Assembly (NCBI GenBank): GCA_905250025.1
Contig: CAJNOJ010000409.1
Location: forward strand, 1 to 64,000
Source: Adineta ricciae
Taxonomy: Eukaryota; Rotifera; Eurotatoria; Adinetida; Adinetidae
Length of the DNA stretch: 64,000 nt
Direction: 5' to 3'
The notes under the pieces are model-generated. The model was not told the DNA's origin. It was given only the letters and a program-made list of their open reading frames with translations, and did not search any database. The position numbers were made by a program, and so were the translations under genes. Below are positions 1-11,388 of the stretch, one piece after another (position 1 is the stretch's first letter; every line of letters begins with the position of its first letter).

Positions 1-348
1 GGAGAGGGAGAGCGCGCCCGCCGTCGAGTGGGGGGGGGGGGGGGGGGGGGGAGTGCAAATTCAAACTCTCCCTATCGCACTACTGTGACGAATTATGAGA
101 GTGATTGTCTATGTCTTGCGACATGATGGTGTGTTGTGTCATCTACACACTCATAATCGTGGCGTTTCTTTATTGAACACAACTTATATAGGAAATATCG
201 TGCATAACATAACAAAGAGAGGGCAAGGTCAATATCTATGAACAGGTCGCATAGGTGAACTATAGATATACCCTGACCGTTACAACTACATCGTCCTATA
301 TATTCATATATAAAGTATAACAATAATCCTGATCCGAAAAACAGACAG
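1..348. other. Left edge, no supported gene
   Basis: A run of 22 G residues (30-51) lies near the window edge and could be a contig-end artefact. The short minus-strand frame at 93-323 has no recognisable domain. I see no supported gene here. Confidence 0.5.
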
Positions 349-564
349 TTTATTCCGTCAAATATTAGTTTACAGGAAGTAATCGATTGATTCGAAGAAG
401 GGACAGCAGGTGGTCATTTAATATATCTTGGATATAAATCCAACAAAAAGGAAATAGGACTTTGTATTTATAATAACGGTAGACATTATGATGCTCTTTT
501 GCCTTTTCAACCTAATCCGCCTCAGTTTTTGCCACATTTTGACTTAATAAACATGAGTTTATAA
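349..564 (+). pseudogene. OTU-like cysteine protease C-terminal fragment
   Basis: Reading frame 1 from 349 gives about 70 codons interrupted by one TGA after EVID. The rest reads GGHLIYLGYKSNKKEIGL followed by NNGRHYDALLPF, then a TAA at 562-564. A hydrophobic strand followed by an x-HYDAL segment resembles the end of OTU-family deubiquitinase domains, where that His is catalytic. The catalytic Cys region is not visible upstream. The premature stop and missing N-terminus suggest a decayed gene or mobile-element remnant. The family call is inference from one motif. Confidence 0.35.
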
Positions 565-1290
565 TATCGAGAAGGATTCATTGCAGATATATAAAATCGG
601 TCAACATAGATTTTGCGTTTAATCAAGTAGTTAACTCTGTGGAACTAACTTCTCACCACGTCCTACAGGACAAAAGGAGGGCATCCGCAGGCTCTAAGGA
701 GTGCCTCCTTAGTGCGCTCAATGATGATTTGTTTCGAGATTTTGATAAGGAAAAGCTCGGCGGCATTGATTAAAGCAAGAGATTATCAGGGTGAATCTCA
801 CCCAGACCCTACCTTTCGTCCTCTTTCTATCGGTTTCAACATCATGTTGGCTTTTTTATATATGTAGAAAATTTGGGAAATTTTTTTGTAAGCTAGTAGT
901 AGCACAGCCGATCGGGCTCATCTTCGAACTCGTCTGCGACATTGACAATATACTGCTATGTACTAAATTTCATGACAATTGGATTATTCTTTCAGGAGCT
1001 ATCGGATTGACGGCCAGACGGACCTACTGACCCATTCCATAGTATACTCACTTTTTGAGTACACAAAAAGGATCTTCATGTGGTATTGAACCACATTAGA
1101 GATGTGTGATGAGAGAACATGAAAGAGAAAAGGTTAGCGATAACTAGTATGTACTAACTGTTATCGCTAACAGGATGCTAAATAAACTGTATCTTTAACC
1201 CACACCCTCACCCTCACCCCTCACACATGTGTGAGTACAAATAAGACGTAAGCATTAATCCGTGTATTTCATCTGCAAAGCTCAAACTAA
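565..1290. other. Intergenic, hairpins only
   Basis: No recognisable coding region; the + frame at 791-1030 lacks domain features. It holds a palindromic 20-mer at 1045-1064 that recurs exactly at 59617-59636, an inverted repeat at 1133-1171, and a short C-rich CCCTCA-type run at about 1199-1225. Confidence 0.5.
1133..1171. repeat. Perfect 12-bp inverted repeat
   Basis: GTTAGCGATAAC at 1133-1144 is exactly complementary to GTTATCGCTAAC at 1160-1171, and the inner TAGTA/TACTA can extend the stem. The outer GTTAGC also ends the tRNA-like unit at 2479-2914, so both may belong to one small-element family. Confidence 0.7.
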
Positions 1291-2214
1291 TTATTTTATT
1301 TTGTGAATGTAGAAAAGTTGTACTCGATTATTCTCCCACTCACTGACATAGAGATCGCCATGACGATTGAATGACAATCCTAAAGGGCATGTGAGTTGAT
1401 TTGCATTGCCACCCTCACCATTTCCACCAGCAATGATCTCGCCTTTTCTCGCTCCAGATAACCATTTAATTACTCGATGATTTGCCATATCTGCAATATA
1501 GAGAGTGTTCTTATCGTCGACCGCAATTCCTTGAGGACATGACAAGTGCTCGAGATCTACCCCATCTTCTCGTCCACCCGCGACGACTATTCCTACATTG
1601 GTACCTCTCAACCATTTCGTCACACGATGATTATCGTATTCTGAAACATAGACAGCACCGTCCTTGCCAACACACACTCTATTTGGGCTGTTGAGTTGAT
1701 TGAGATCAAGTCCATCTCCATTTCCACCTGCAACAAGTTGTCCTATCTTATTACCTTTTTCATAGCGTTTCACCAGATGATATTCAGTGTCAGTGACGTA
1801 GATGTTTCCCTTATCATCTATAGCCAAACCGCAGCACTTGATATTGTCAAGAACAATTTCTCCGCAGGTAGTACCACATTGCTGAGACCATCGCACTACT
1901 CGTCGATTTCCTGGATCACAAATGATCAAACTATTATCCTTCTTGTCAAGCACTACATCTGTTGGTCTGCTCAGTTGGTCCATTCGAGGTCCTTCGCCGT
2001 TTCCGCCAGCTACCAAGCGGCCTGTTACATTGTCACCCTCTTTCCATGCCACAATGCGGTGATTACCGGAATCAGCAATGAACGCCGTGCCATCGTCGTC
2101 TACGAAAAGGCCTTCGGGCTGGAGGAGTTGATTAAGTTCTTCTTCAATTCCATGATATCCTGCAATAGTGATGCCATCCTGTATCCATCTTGCTGTTGGA
2201 GAAATCAGAACCAC
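1291..2214 (-). CDS. NHL-repeat beta-propeller protein, main exon
   Basis: The open frame encodes about 307 residues that are almost entirely NHL repeats. Each unit of about 50 residues carries a VAGGNG-type turn, NQL, a hydrophobic strand with D-hyphobic-YIAD, and NHRV. Roughly six units fit a single propeller. The pattern matches secreted NHL proteins common in bdelloids. The frame opens on GTG just after a TAA, so 2214 is not the true start and a 3' splice site probably lies near 2214 or inside the first codons. A plausible signal-peptide exon, MKWSLMVIYLLISLQNFF, starts at ATG 2330 on the same strand, but I could not resolve an in-phase GT-AG join. NHL propellers usually bind protein or RNA partners; the ligand here is unknown. 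Confidence 0.8.
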   Translation of the reverse strand: MVLISPTARWIQDGITIAGYHGIEEELNQLLQPEGLFVDDDGTAFIADSGNHRIVAWKEGDNVTGRLVAGGNGEGPRMDQLSRPTDVVLDKKDNSLIICDPGNRRVVRWSQQCGTTCGEIVLDNIKCCGLAIDDKGNIYVTDTEYHLVKRYEKGNKIGQLVAGGNGDGLDLNQLNSPNRVCVGKDGAVYVSEYDNHRVTKWLRGTNVGIVVAGGREDGVDLEHLSCPQGIAVDDKNTLYIADMANHRVIKWLSGARKGEIIAGGNGEGGNANQLTCPLGLSFNRHGDLYVSEWENNRVQLFYIHKIK

Positions 2215-2541
2215 TTCTTAAAGAAAATAATAGCTGTTCAAATAAAAGTTGAAGGTATGGGTGTAAATACATAAGAGAAGAAATTCTGAAGTGATATTAG
2301 CAAATAAATAACCATAAGACTCCATTTCATCTGAAACTGTAAATATAACCAGCAACAAATGCGAGTGAAGTATAATATGGTAATACAGTCATGCTCCGAT
2401 GACTTGCTCATAAAAAAGAAGTTGAAGAGATATCGCTTATTTAAAATCCGAAGTATTAAGTGTATAACTCGAACAATCTGTTAGCTCAAACTATAGGGAC
2501 ATCAGCGAAAGAGAACGAAAGAGAGAGGAATCGAGAAAAAG

Positions 2542-2615
2542 TGACCTTCGTGGGACTCGAACCCACACCTTCTGCTATCCGGGCAGATGTCCTAATCCAG
2601 TTAGACTAGAAGGAC
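2542..2615 (-). tRNA. tRNA-like gene, isotype unresolved (copy 1)
   Basis: The minus strand folds as a class I tRNA: acceptor GTCCTTC / GAAGGTC with one T-T mismatch at pair 2-71, D arm, anticodon stem TCTGC/GCAGA, and a perfect T arm GTGGG-TTCGAGT-CCCAC. The internal A box (TAGTCTAACTGG) and B box (GGTTCGAGTCC) fit Pol III promoters. The anticodon loop reads CCGGATA, giving C33 instead of U33 and a nominal GGA anticodon that would need a long variable arm for serine. A functional isotype cannot be assigned; a tRNA-derived pseudogene or SINE head is possible. Confidence 0.6.
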
Positions 2616-2790
2616 CATCTTAATCTCTAGTCTAGCGTTGTGTGATTCATCACAAACGCTAACACCTTACCCCTTTGGGGAGGTGCAGGAAAGGAAAACA
2701 AGCTGAATGCCCAACTTCTCCACCAATTGTTAGCTCAAACTATAGGGACATCAGCGAAAGAGAACGAAAGAGAGAGGAATCGAGAAAAAG

Positions 2791-2864
2791 TGACCTTCGT
2801 GGGACTCGAACCCACACCTTCTGCTATCCGGGCAGATGTCCTAATCCAGTTAGACTAGAAGGAC
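2791..2864 (-). tRNA. tRNA-like gene, isotype unresolved (copy 2)
   Basis: Second copy, identical to the one at 2542-2615 over the whole tRNA body, including the acceptor mismatch and the C33 anticodon loop. The shared oddities show they arose before the duplication. Confidence 0.6.
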
Positions 2865-2914
2865 CATCTTAATCTCTAGTCTAGCGTTGTGTGATTCATC
2901 ACAAACGCTAACAC

Positions 2915-5150
2915 AATCACTAAGAGCTCATTCTAGTTGTGAAACATAATCCAAAAGAGAGTATCGAAGTGCAAAAATAAACTTCTCTTCTCAGGTGTTC
3001 TCCGCTACGAACGACAGTCATATAATAGATTTTAGGAGGTGTTTCATGATTACAGTGATACAAGATAGGAGAACTTAAGTGGAAGGTGAATTAAGTTTGA
3101 ATTCAGAATTATGGATAAATCAGTTCAGCATTATCCAAATTTTTGAGCAAGAAAATATCATAATTAAAACACTTGTGCACTACTATCGGAATTTTTAAAG
3201 GCCGGTGAAAGAAAACTCATGGTGACCTACGATTTCCTCTATTCAATAAAGGACAGTCAAGGGCAGATATCTATGTGAAAATCGGTGCCTGAAACAAAGT
3301 ATATATTCCTCACTTTTTAACAATTTGTTAAAAATCGCTAAATAAGCTTTGGATTTCGAAATCTTCAATTTCTGTTTTTACACGAAATTCTTCTCTTTAA
3401 AACAACAAATTTTCAGCATTTTATCTTGGTGGGTTCAAGTGATACAGGGCCATAGTGCAGATACAAGTACTTTTATGAATTAACCCGTGAATTTCTACAG
3501 AGGTTCATGTGTGTCACTTCAATTTTTCAAATGATGAAAATCTCGCCTTCCTATGATTTTTCATTCGAAAGTTATAAGCTTTCCTTCTACCAGCCTTCTT
3601 TTAAAAATTTCCATAGTAATACGATGTTGATTAAAAAAAATACAATACAATTAGAAGCACAAGTGTATTCAATAACTATACTGCGAATAATACGTTGAAA
3701 AATATTCTTGCACTAAGTCGAAATTCTACGAACCACTAGATATATAAAGAATAGTTCTCCTGTCAGGAATATACTTAGAGAATTACTCTAATTCCCTCTA
3801 CTAAAAGGAGGGTATACACAGAATTTCAGTTAAAGTTCGTTCGCCCGTTCACGTACTTTACACTGATAGAACAACAATCTGTACTGCTTACGAAGAGTTT
3901 GACCAAAGGATAATCGAGGTTAGTTTTTTCAGAAAAACTTTCTGTCTTGTTTTTTTGGGACAAAGGATAAATTTTTTAGACGATAATGTGCTAAGCGGCA
4001 ATGCGTAGAACAAAAAATGTAATAGCTGACTAACGTACGATCGCTGGATCTCCATAGTCATCAGCATATTAATAAGATCACACACTTTTATAAACAGCTA
4101 TACTATACGAATATCATCTGATGCCAGTTACTCAAAATAATGTTTCGTTTGTCAAGCGTTGTCTTCGAGAGTCACAGTAGCACAAAGAGGGTAACTTTTA
4201 AAGAGGGAATAGAAGAGAATGAATGGATTACTTTCAAAAGTGGCTGTAGACTAGATAGAAGAGTGAAAATGTACATGTAACGGCTAGCCGCGACCAGTCG
4301 TCGATTTGCAGAATAATATTTTAAAGAACAAAGTTTGCAATTTTCATATAGCTTTAAGGTTTCTTGGACGGAACTTAATTGTTCCTCGGCGCGAACATAG
4401 CTGGCAACTATTTAAGGCTCCTCGTGGTGGAGAGAAGATTGAAACCTTTTCCAGAGAATCATATACCTATGTAAGGTTTCAAAGTTTTCGATTATGAATT
4501 GATTTTTCGAAATGAGCTCATTTTTGGAACACGTCTTCGTCCAAATGAAGTTAAGATAGTAAAATGAGTACGCATGGGAACGACTAGATGTTTCTTTTGA
4601 AACTTAGTTTAAAAGTGAGATTTATAAGAGTGTCGCACAGTGTCCATAATTTTTCGAAGGTATATATATATGACATATTTTCGAGCTTTGAGAAAAAACT
4701 ATGTAGATCACTAACTCATTCAACTAAAAATGATAATAAAAGATATACCGTAGGTCACGAAGTTGTGAAGAATTGCGGTAAATTTCCTAAAGACGGACTC
4801 AACAAGAACGAGGTACTTTTTAGTATGAAAATATCATTAAACACTTATTAGGTACCAACGGCTAGCCGTGCGTGGTCGATCGGAGAGAGGCCGACAAACG
4901 ACTAGGCGTTAGTTTCAGAAGATTTCAGGAAGCGAAATTGGTCTAAGTAAAACATTCTGATAAATTATCAAATGATCAAGTTGTTCAACTGAAATAACTT
5001 TTTTCTCTCTTTGGACGAATAGTAGCGATCTAATTATAATATTATCCTTTCAGTAGAGGGTTTAGCGGCTATTAGGCCGCGTTACTTGTCCTCTAATCTA
5101 ATTTAGTTTCAGAATACACTGATACGTTCATATTGAAACGAATATTTATT
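2915..5150. other. Long non-coding stretch
   Basis: No frame here shows a domain, splice pattern or composition that I can support as a gene. The motif ACGGCTAGCCG occurs at about 4279 and 4859 followed by similar GC-rich sequence, the only repeat-like signal noticed. Confidence 0.5.
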
Positions 5151-6649
5151 CTAAAAATTATAACGTACGTTCTCAAGGTTGTTAGTCGATTCTGACTTAC
5201 GATTATTTCTTGTTGATCTAAACGCTCTGTCAAATTCGATGGCTTTTTTCGCCCATATCACACTTGCGTCGAGGTGATGTTTCAGTCCAGCCACTTCAGC
5301 CAGATCTTCATATAAATTTTTACGCAACAAAGCGTCAGCAGAAAGTCGATCAAGGAAAAGCTGATAATAATATTCGGCATGATCAATTTTACCCATCCTT
5401 AACAGCAACTTTCCTAATGTGCGGAGATTTGTCTTTCCACTACCATTTTGACTTTTCATTTCTATCAGCACATCAACGAGATCATTTTCTTCGTCGCTGC
5501 ATAATTCCAATTGAATAACCCAGACTTTATCCTCTGCCGGTTCAATCACTTTTTTTATACGAAAAATCGATCCTAACATAAACAGTACTTCTTCTTCTTG
5601 CGCAAATTGGCTAAACATAGTGATGTTTGCAAATGGTTTAGTATTAACTTTACGAAAGTCAGCCACGATCTCAAATAATACTCGCTCTGAATCGATAGGT
5701 AACCTAGTGTCGCCTAGCAAGAAGAGAGCCGCGTCTCGATTACAACTGGACGAGAAAAATGAGTTCACAGAAATAAGCTGATCAACATTTCCTTTGAGAA
5801 TTTCTAATTCTTCTTTTGTAATCAACTGACTGCGGTAGACGGTTAATTCAATCTTTGACTGATGATCAGCCAATTGTTTCCAAAGATCAAAAATAAACGA
5901 ACGATAAAGAAACATCATGTGTATCGATTGTTTACGTAGGGCTGCATTGAGAGTTTTATAAACGAACGATTCACGAGTATACCACCAAATGGCCCTGCAG
6001 GGCAAGTAAGATGTTTTAAATTCGTCGATACGTGCCTTTTCACTGTCATTATCTATATATTCATCCATACAGAGAGCTATCAACTCAGTTTTGTCCTCTT
6101 CTTCATATTCCATACGTAAAAGACAATCGATGAGACATTGAGAAAAGACAAATTGACCCCTCACTTCTGTTGTTGAATACATAATAGTGAGTGGTTCCGA
6201 AACTTTCTTCTGAATTTTAAAGTCAGCTTGGATATAAGAAATAAGTTCATCGAGCTCCGTTACTACTTGTTTCACCTAAAAACAAAAAAATTCAGCTTTG
6301 ACAACGTAGGCATTGTCCAACTTACTTTGGTGAAATCATGAGCCCATTGTTCATTGTCTTGTTTGTTCATACAATAGACATAGATTGAAAACACTTGTTG
6401 AAGATTATGAACTGAAAGTACCAGATGTCGCCCTAGTTGACCATTAACGATGAGCACTATTCGATCATCTTTTGGTCTTTGCTCAATATAATTTTGGCAT
6501 GATTTTATATCATGAAACTTTTTCAAATAATTGATGATTGCCCGGAGTTTTTCTTGAGTACCTCTTTTCTCTACAAGATTATTGTCGAGCCACACGAGAC
6601 TGAAGAGCTCAAGATGCTCAGCACCATTTGATGCAGTAAGAGCAGCCAT
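5151..6649 (-). CDS. NAD:arginine ADP-ribosyltransferase with N-terminal regulatory-type domain and TPR-like tail
   Basis: Two exons, 6326-6649 and 5151-6275, flank a 50-bp intron (6276-6325, GTAAGT...TTTTAG) and give a 482-residue protein from ATG 6649. Residues 1-108 form an N-terminal domain (LVWLDNN, DDRIVLIVNGQLG, IYVYCM) also seen in the fragment at 8307-8964. The catalytic ART domain follows with the R-S-E signature: Arg about 256 in VYRSQL, Ser about 280-283 in SVNSFFSSS, and EEE about 335-337 in FAQEEEVLF. The final Glu of the ExE motif is present, so arginine-directed transfer is plausible. The last about 90 residues (LRTLGKLLLRMGKIDHAEYYYQ) look like TPR helices. No signal peptide is visible, so it probably acts inside the cell. 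Target unknown. Confidence 0.88.
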
Positions 6650-7976
6650 ATTCTTTCAATAATTAACGATCAGATTAAGGTGATAATAAAAACGAAATCG
6701 AAACAAACAGCTTCACTCAATTGTATACAATCTTGAAGTATTAAATATAGGTAGGATAAATGGTTAAGAAATTTTGTTAAATCTAGGAACAAACGGTTAA
6801 TTTCGGCCTTATTGAATACTAAGATATAAGGACAACGTATCATTCTTTTTTGTCAAGCAACTGAAACATTTGAGTTGTAATAGTTTAGGCGAGAATAACT
6901 AAAACTTGCGCTCGCTCTTATCATAATCTCATTCAAATATTGACTAAATTTAAAGAATAATTATTCACTCGACGATTGTTCCTAATATATGCGTGATTTA
7001 AGTAGGAAGTTCTGATTATGATCGGTTTTTCACTGCATTTTGAGGGTTTATGTATGGATAAACTTTCGTCTCTTGAGATCCTTACCCAATCACTTCTACA
7101 TTCTGAAAGGAGAAAAGTTTTGCCGTGTTTTTGACAATTCTTCTTTGCGTGGATGATAACTCAAGTTCTAAATTATCAGTTCCTTTTTATGTTAAATCAA
7201 TCACTTTCGCAGAACTATCTAAATGGACTCCAAATACAGATGATGGTTCGAAAATAAATGTCGGCTGATGAAAAATATTGATTCCAATGTTACTTACACA
7301 CATAACAAGTTCTGAAAATCTTCTGTTTCTCATAGTCTGATAGAGGGAAAATACTTCACTGTTCCATTCTTTTTTATTATGCTCTAATTAATATCATTAT
7401 AATGATAAGCTGAGTGACTTCTGTGTTGTAGTATTGCATTTCTTGATGCACTACATTAATAACCAAAGAAATTGTAAGATGTAATGTGAAGAGTTTCACA
7501 ATCTATGCAGTAAACACGGCAACCGTGTGGAATCGGTAATGCTAAGTAAACTGGAGCTTTTATGCCATATTTTCCGATGCATTTCGTTTCTAATGTAGTG
7601 CAAAAAGAAACTCAATACTACAATAAAAAATAAAGTCCTATTATATATTAAATTTAATAAAGAAAATCCAACACCATATGAATGTACGTAGCATACAAGT
7701 AGCGCTCGTCGTGCCAAGTCACTTAACCCTCCACTGTGGAGGACAGATGTTTTTTTCGTGTCCCAATTGTGAGACCAAATTGATCTAACAATTTCATACA
7801 CGAAGAAACTATTCAAAAGTTTTTGCACCGATATATTTAGTAACTTTCAAAAACAAAATACTGAATTTTTCCTACTCTTTTCGGAGGGGCATATAGAAAC
7901 CTCAATTTTATACTACCAATGCAATATGCAATAAGAAGAAAGAAACGATGACGCAGTACAATAAACACGAGTAGCT
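6650..7976. other. Non-coding stretch
   Basis: No supported gene. The minus frame at 7496-7828 has hydrophobic segments but no recognisable family or splice context. It is probably a chance frame. Confidence 0.45.
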
Positions 7977-8306
7977 GCCTAATTCGACTTATAATATAAG
8001 TGACCGATTCCTAGCACCCATAGGAATAGAAATAGATTTAGTTTCACTTATACATATAAACCCTCACCCTTAACTACGCCCACACCCTCACACTCACACT
8101 CACCGCAGCACCCTCAATCGAGATATATCCGCGCGTACACCCACCCTCAAGTGAGGGTGTGGGTGTATACGTATATGTATAAGTAAAACTAAATCTATTT
8201 CTATTCCTATCTACTCATTTGTTATAAGTGTGATATAGGTATCTATTTATATTCGAAATGATACTAGCCTGTTGGGGGTCGACTTATAATATAAGTCGAA
8301 TTAGGC
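7977..8306. mobile_element. Nested palindromic MITE
   Basis: A 330-bp foldback element. The ends are GCCTAATTCGACTTATA... at 7977 and its near-perfect reverse complement ending ...AATTAGGC at 8306, a terminal inverted repeat of about 25 bp. A second pair of arms of about 38 bp lies inside (8020-8058 and 8172-8210). The centre is rich in CCCTCA-type repeats and holds a perfect palindrome CACCCTCAAGTGAGGGTG. No transposase is encoded, and no clear target-site duplication is seen. It interrupts the coding fragment on its right. Confidence 0.8.
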
Positions 8307-8964
8307 ATCTCATGGGATATTGAAGATGACACCATAAATCAACTAAAGTAATCCAAGATGATGAAAAATAGGTTGTACTTGTCTGTTGTAATTCAGCTAA
8401 CTTATCACTTTGCTTTTCGAAATGTAAATATTGTTGAACGTCATGAGAAAGATCATTAATTAATACACTTTGTTCTGTATATACGGTTTCTTTTATCTAT
8501 ACGATAAGATTAGAAATGAATATCTCTGGAGAAAATCAAGAACGAGACAGTACTACTTAATTAATTCCTACATTTTAAGATTTAGAAATTGTCAAATTAC
8601 TTACTCTAGAATCGGATGATGGCAATATCTTCTCAGAATTTGTACTATCATTTGAAAAATCGAAAACATAAATCTTTGAAATAGATTTATAATTTTGAAA
8701 TTTTGAAGTTAAATCTGGCAGAAATTGTCGAGAACAAATCATAAATGTTACAGTATTTTTTGTCTGATTAATATATTGAAGACATTTTTCAACAGTTGAA
8801 AATAGTTTTGTATAATCAATATTACGACGTAAATCTTCTATAGATGGAATATTCGATATATTATTACTTAACAAAACTAATTGATGTGATTCAATATTGA
8901 TAATTTCGCGATTTAGTATGAGAGGTCGAGATATTCGCTCTGATTTGGAAGTGGATTCGATCAT
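8307..8964 (-). pseudogene. 5' fragment of an ART-type or related gene, truncated by a MITE
   Basis: Exon 1 (8605-8964, 120 codons from ATG 8964) and exon 2 (8307-8496) join in frame across a 108-bp intron (GTAAGT...GTATAG). Exon 1 (HQLVLLSNN, TVTFMICSRQF, ISKIYVFDF) aligns in pattern with the N-terminal domain of the ART at 5151-6649. Exon 2 continues KETVYTEQSVLINDLSHDVQ. The frame then runs straight into the MITE end at 8306. I found no continuation beyond the MITE, so the C-terminal effector domain is lost or unrecognisable. Calling it ART-type is inference from the shared N-terminal domain. Confidence 0.65.
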
Positions 8965-10770
8965 TATAAATATGAAGTAATAGAATTTTTACAATAGATA
9001 TATGCAACGGATAAGAGAAAAAAGAACTCGCCACGTGGTTTTATTGTAATATAATATTTCCTTTTCTTGCATAGCAGACAGTTTCGTGCATATCTTTATA
9101 TATTGTATTTACAGAGTGAAATGTGTGGGTGTATTATGAATAACAAATTGCCACGATAACTTTCATAAGCAGAAAACCATTTTTTAATGAAATAGAGGGT
9201 ATATACTTGAGATAAATTAAGTACTATAACATGGATTTCAATATTATTAAAGATGTTAACAGATGGTACTATAGTAAGGCGTAATGTATTTTAAACTTTT
9301 TTAAAAATGTCGTTCTCATTCCTACATGTTATCTCGTGATATTCCGATTATACCTTCATCCTCAGTAGCTTGGGAAAAATTACATATGTTCTTTGACGAC
9401 GATAGATTGTTATATTGAAAGAAAAACTACATTTAGTGGTACGTTGGAGAATATTTGCAATGTGGGGCAAAAAAATGTACACTTAATCATAAGAAAAGAT
9501 ATGCGTGTATAAAAGCGAAAGAAAAGTAACAAATGAATTATCTTTTTCTTTTTTAAAATTTTACGATCTACCCATGACAAAATAATTATCTTTGTCAAAC
9601 AACAGAATTTTGCCGACATTGAATGATTGCTTTTAATGTAAGATTCGATGTATTTCGAATATAATTAATGGCTAGCCATTTTTCTCGCGCTGAACCTTTG
9701 AACAACAAGGAGGGGATCAATGAATATCTTCTTTTGCAAACTTGTTTCACCGATGAAGCTGTTATTCTTGTATTGAACATTGTTACTAATATTCTCCCTC
9801 GTGTTGCTACGGCTAAACTTGCACAAGATGAATCAACTTCTATCTATCTATACAATTTGTACACGGTTCCGGTTTTGTTCCCTTATATAAATTTTATTTT
9901 TTTGTTTACCAAGAAATATATTTGTTAGATTTGCACCTATTGAACATATATTCAAAAATGTATAGAAAATTTTCGTCCCATCGCTTTTAGTTTTGAAGGA
10001 CTACCGTATAAACTGACGGGCACACTGATCAATTCTAGTTTTGTAGTTACTCTTTCATTACACCAAAATAACTTACGCATATCTGATGTTGTCATTGTAT
10101 TGAAGATAGTTGTTAAAATGAAATTAGTATTAATTGTCGTTGCTACATAAACAAAATTTCATTGAAAACTAGAAATTGAATTTATTGATCAAGTACTAAT
10201 AATATGATTTGAACTTCAAATGTTGATAAAGATTTAACTGTAATAGAAAAAAGAAACTTGCGCTGGAGTTAATTGAATAAAATTAAGAGTAAAATGCTGG
10301 TAACACTTCGTTGAATATTTCGTTTAACATTATTAGAATTTAATGAACTAAAAAATTAATTTTAAACAGCAAATATGAATAAAATTTTGCATACATTTCT
10401 GTTTTTTTTTATTTAATAGAAATGTTTCAATAAAATTAACTGAATCACTATGAATTATACTTTTGGATATACTAGAAAGTTTAGAAATCTTTGAAAAACA
10501 ATCAGATAAAAATGAAGTAAAATTTCTTATTTTATGCTATACAGGACATGTTTCTATTAAAATACACTAAATTATCGTTCACTAATAGTAATTCTACGCA
10601 TATTTTTTAATCAGTTAACTTATGAAATATGTTATGAAAGAAATAATGCAAATGTTGCTTGAAAGTGTAATAGGAAAGTGTGGAAATATGTCTTTGATGT
10701 GTTAGACGCTTAAAAAAATCATAAAATCGACGTAGTGAAATTCTTCTTTGTCATTTTACTGTGATGATGA
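8965..10770. other. AT-rich non-coding stretch
   Basis: Very AT-rich with short frames at 9410-9619 and 9668-9928 on opposite strands. Neither has domain features or splice sites that I trust. I see nothing else. Confidence 0.45.
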
Positions 10771-11388
10771 AACTCGAACATCTAGTTATCGGAGATGATT
10801 TTTATCTTAATCATATTATTGTTATTCTTTCAAATGTTCTTGAACTTTTTCGTTTATCGATTCATAATCAACTAAGAAGCGAATCTGTTACATAACAGTA
10901 ATCTCAAACTCCAAAGTTGAATTCAAGTTTTAAGTTGTACATGTATGGATCTCGTAGAAATTGTTATATGATTACATATCCATATCCAGCTAAATAATAT
11001 ATAGTCACAATATCCGAATTCAATGTGATATTTGTCAGCCTGAGAAAGTGTTATCGACGTGTTTCTTGAAGTGAAAGAGAAAAACAAAGATTGTTTTTTT
11101 GTCTCTACTGATTGCTAATGAACTATTTTTCATGGTAACCTAGTAATTATAAGTCCTATATATGGTTGATCTGTCTTCTGCACTCATTTAACGGGTGTCT
11201 AGGAATACTTTATGAACATGAGGAAAGGGCGTATAGACATCCTTTATCAGCATTGCAATCACGAGCTTGCTTACCAGTCGGAAAAATATCGAGCTGTTTC
11301 ATCTTATACTGTTCGATTTCTTCTTCTGGTGAAATATTCACCCTTTTGCATCCATTAGAAAGCAAGTCAATTCTGTGCACAGTAAGAG

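Larger units (their letters stand above)
2479..2914. repeat. Tandem 187-bp units with GTTAGC ends, each holding a tRNA-like gene
   Basis: Positions 2479-2665 and 2728-2914 are essentially identical, 249 bp apart. Each unit begins TGTTAGC and ends GCTAACA, a 7-bp terminal inverted repeat. Each contains one tRNA-like gene on the minus strand and, near its right end, a hairpin TAGCGTTGTGTGA / TCACAAACGCTA. The structure suggests a recent duplication of a small tRNA-bearing or tRNA-derived element. Confidence 0.75.

Noticed and set aside
1482..2274. Plus frames opposite the NHL gene
   Set aside because: Antisense shadows without domains.
2542..2615. Assignment as tRNA-Arg or tRNA-Ser
   Set aside because: Loop CCGGATA lacks U33, and the variable arm is too short for serine; no isotype fits.
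2675..2872. Plus-strand frame across the second tRNA unit
   Set aside because: It is the antisense of the tRNA-like gene and the repeat; no domain.
7496..7828. Possible continuation of the ART-like fragment left of the MITE
   Set aside because: No motif of the ART domain and no suitable frame or splice site joins it.
8059..8165. Telomere tract
   Set aside because: CCCTCA-type motifs are irregular, short and enclosed in a MITE; they are not a regular telomeric repeat array.
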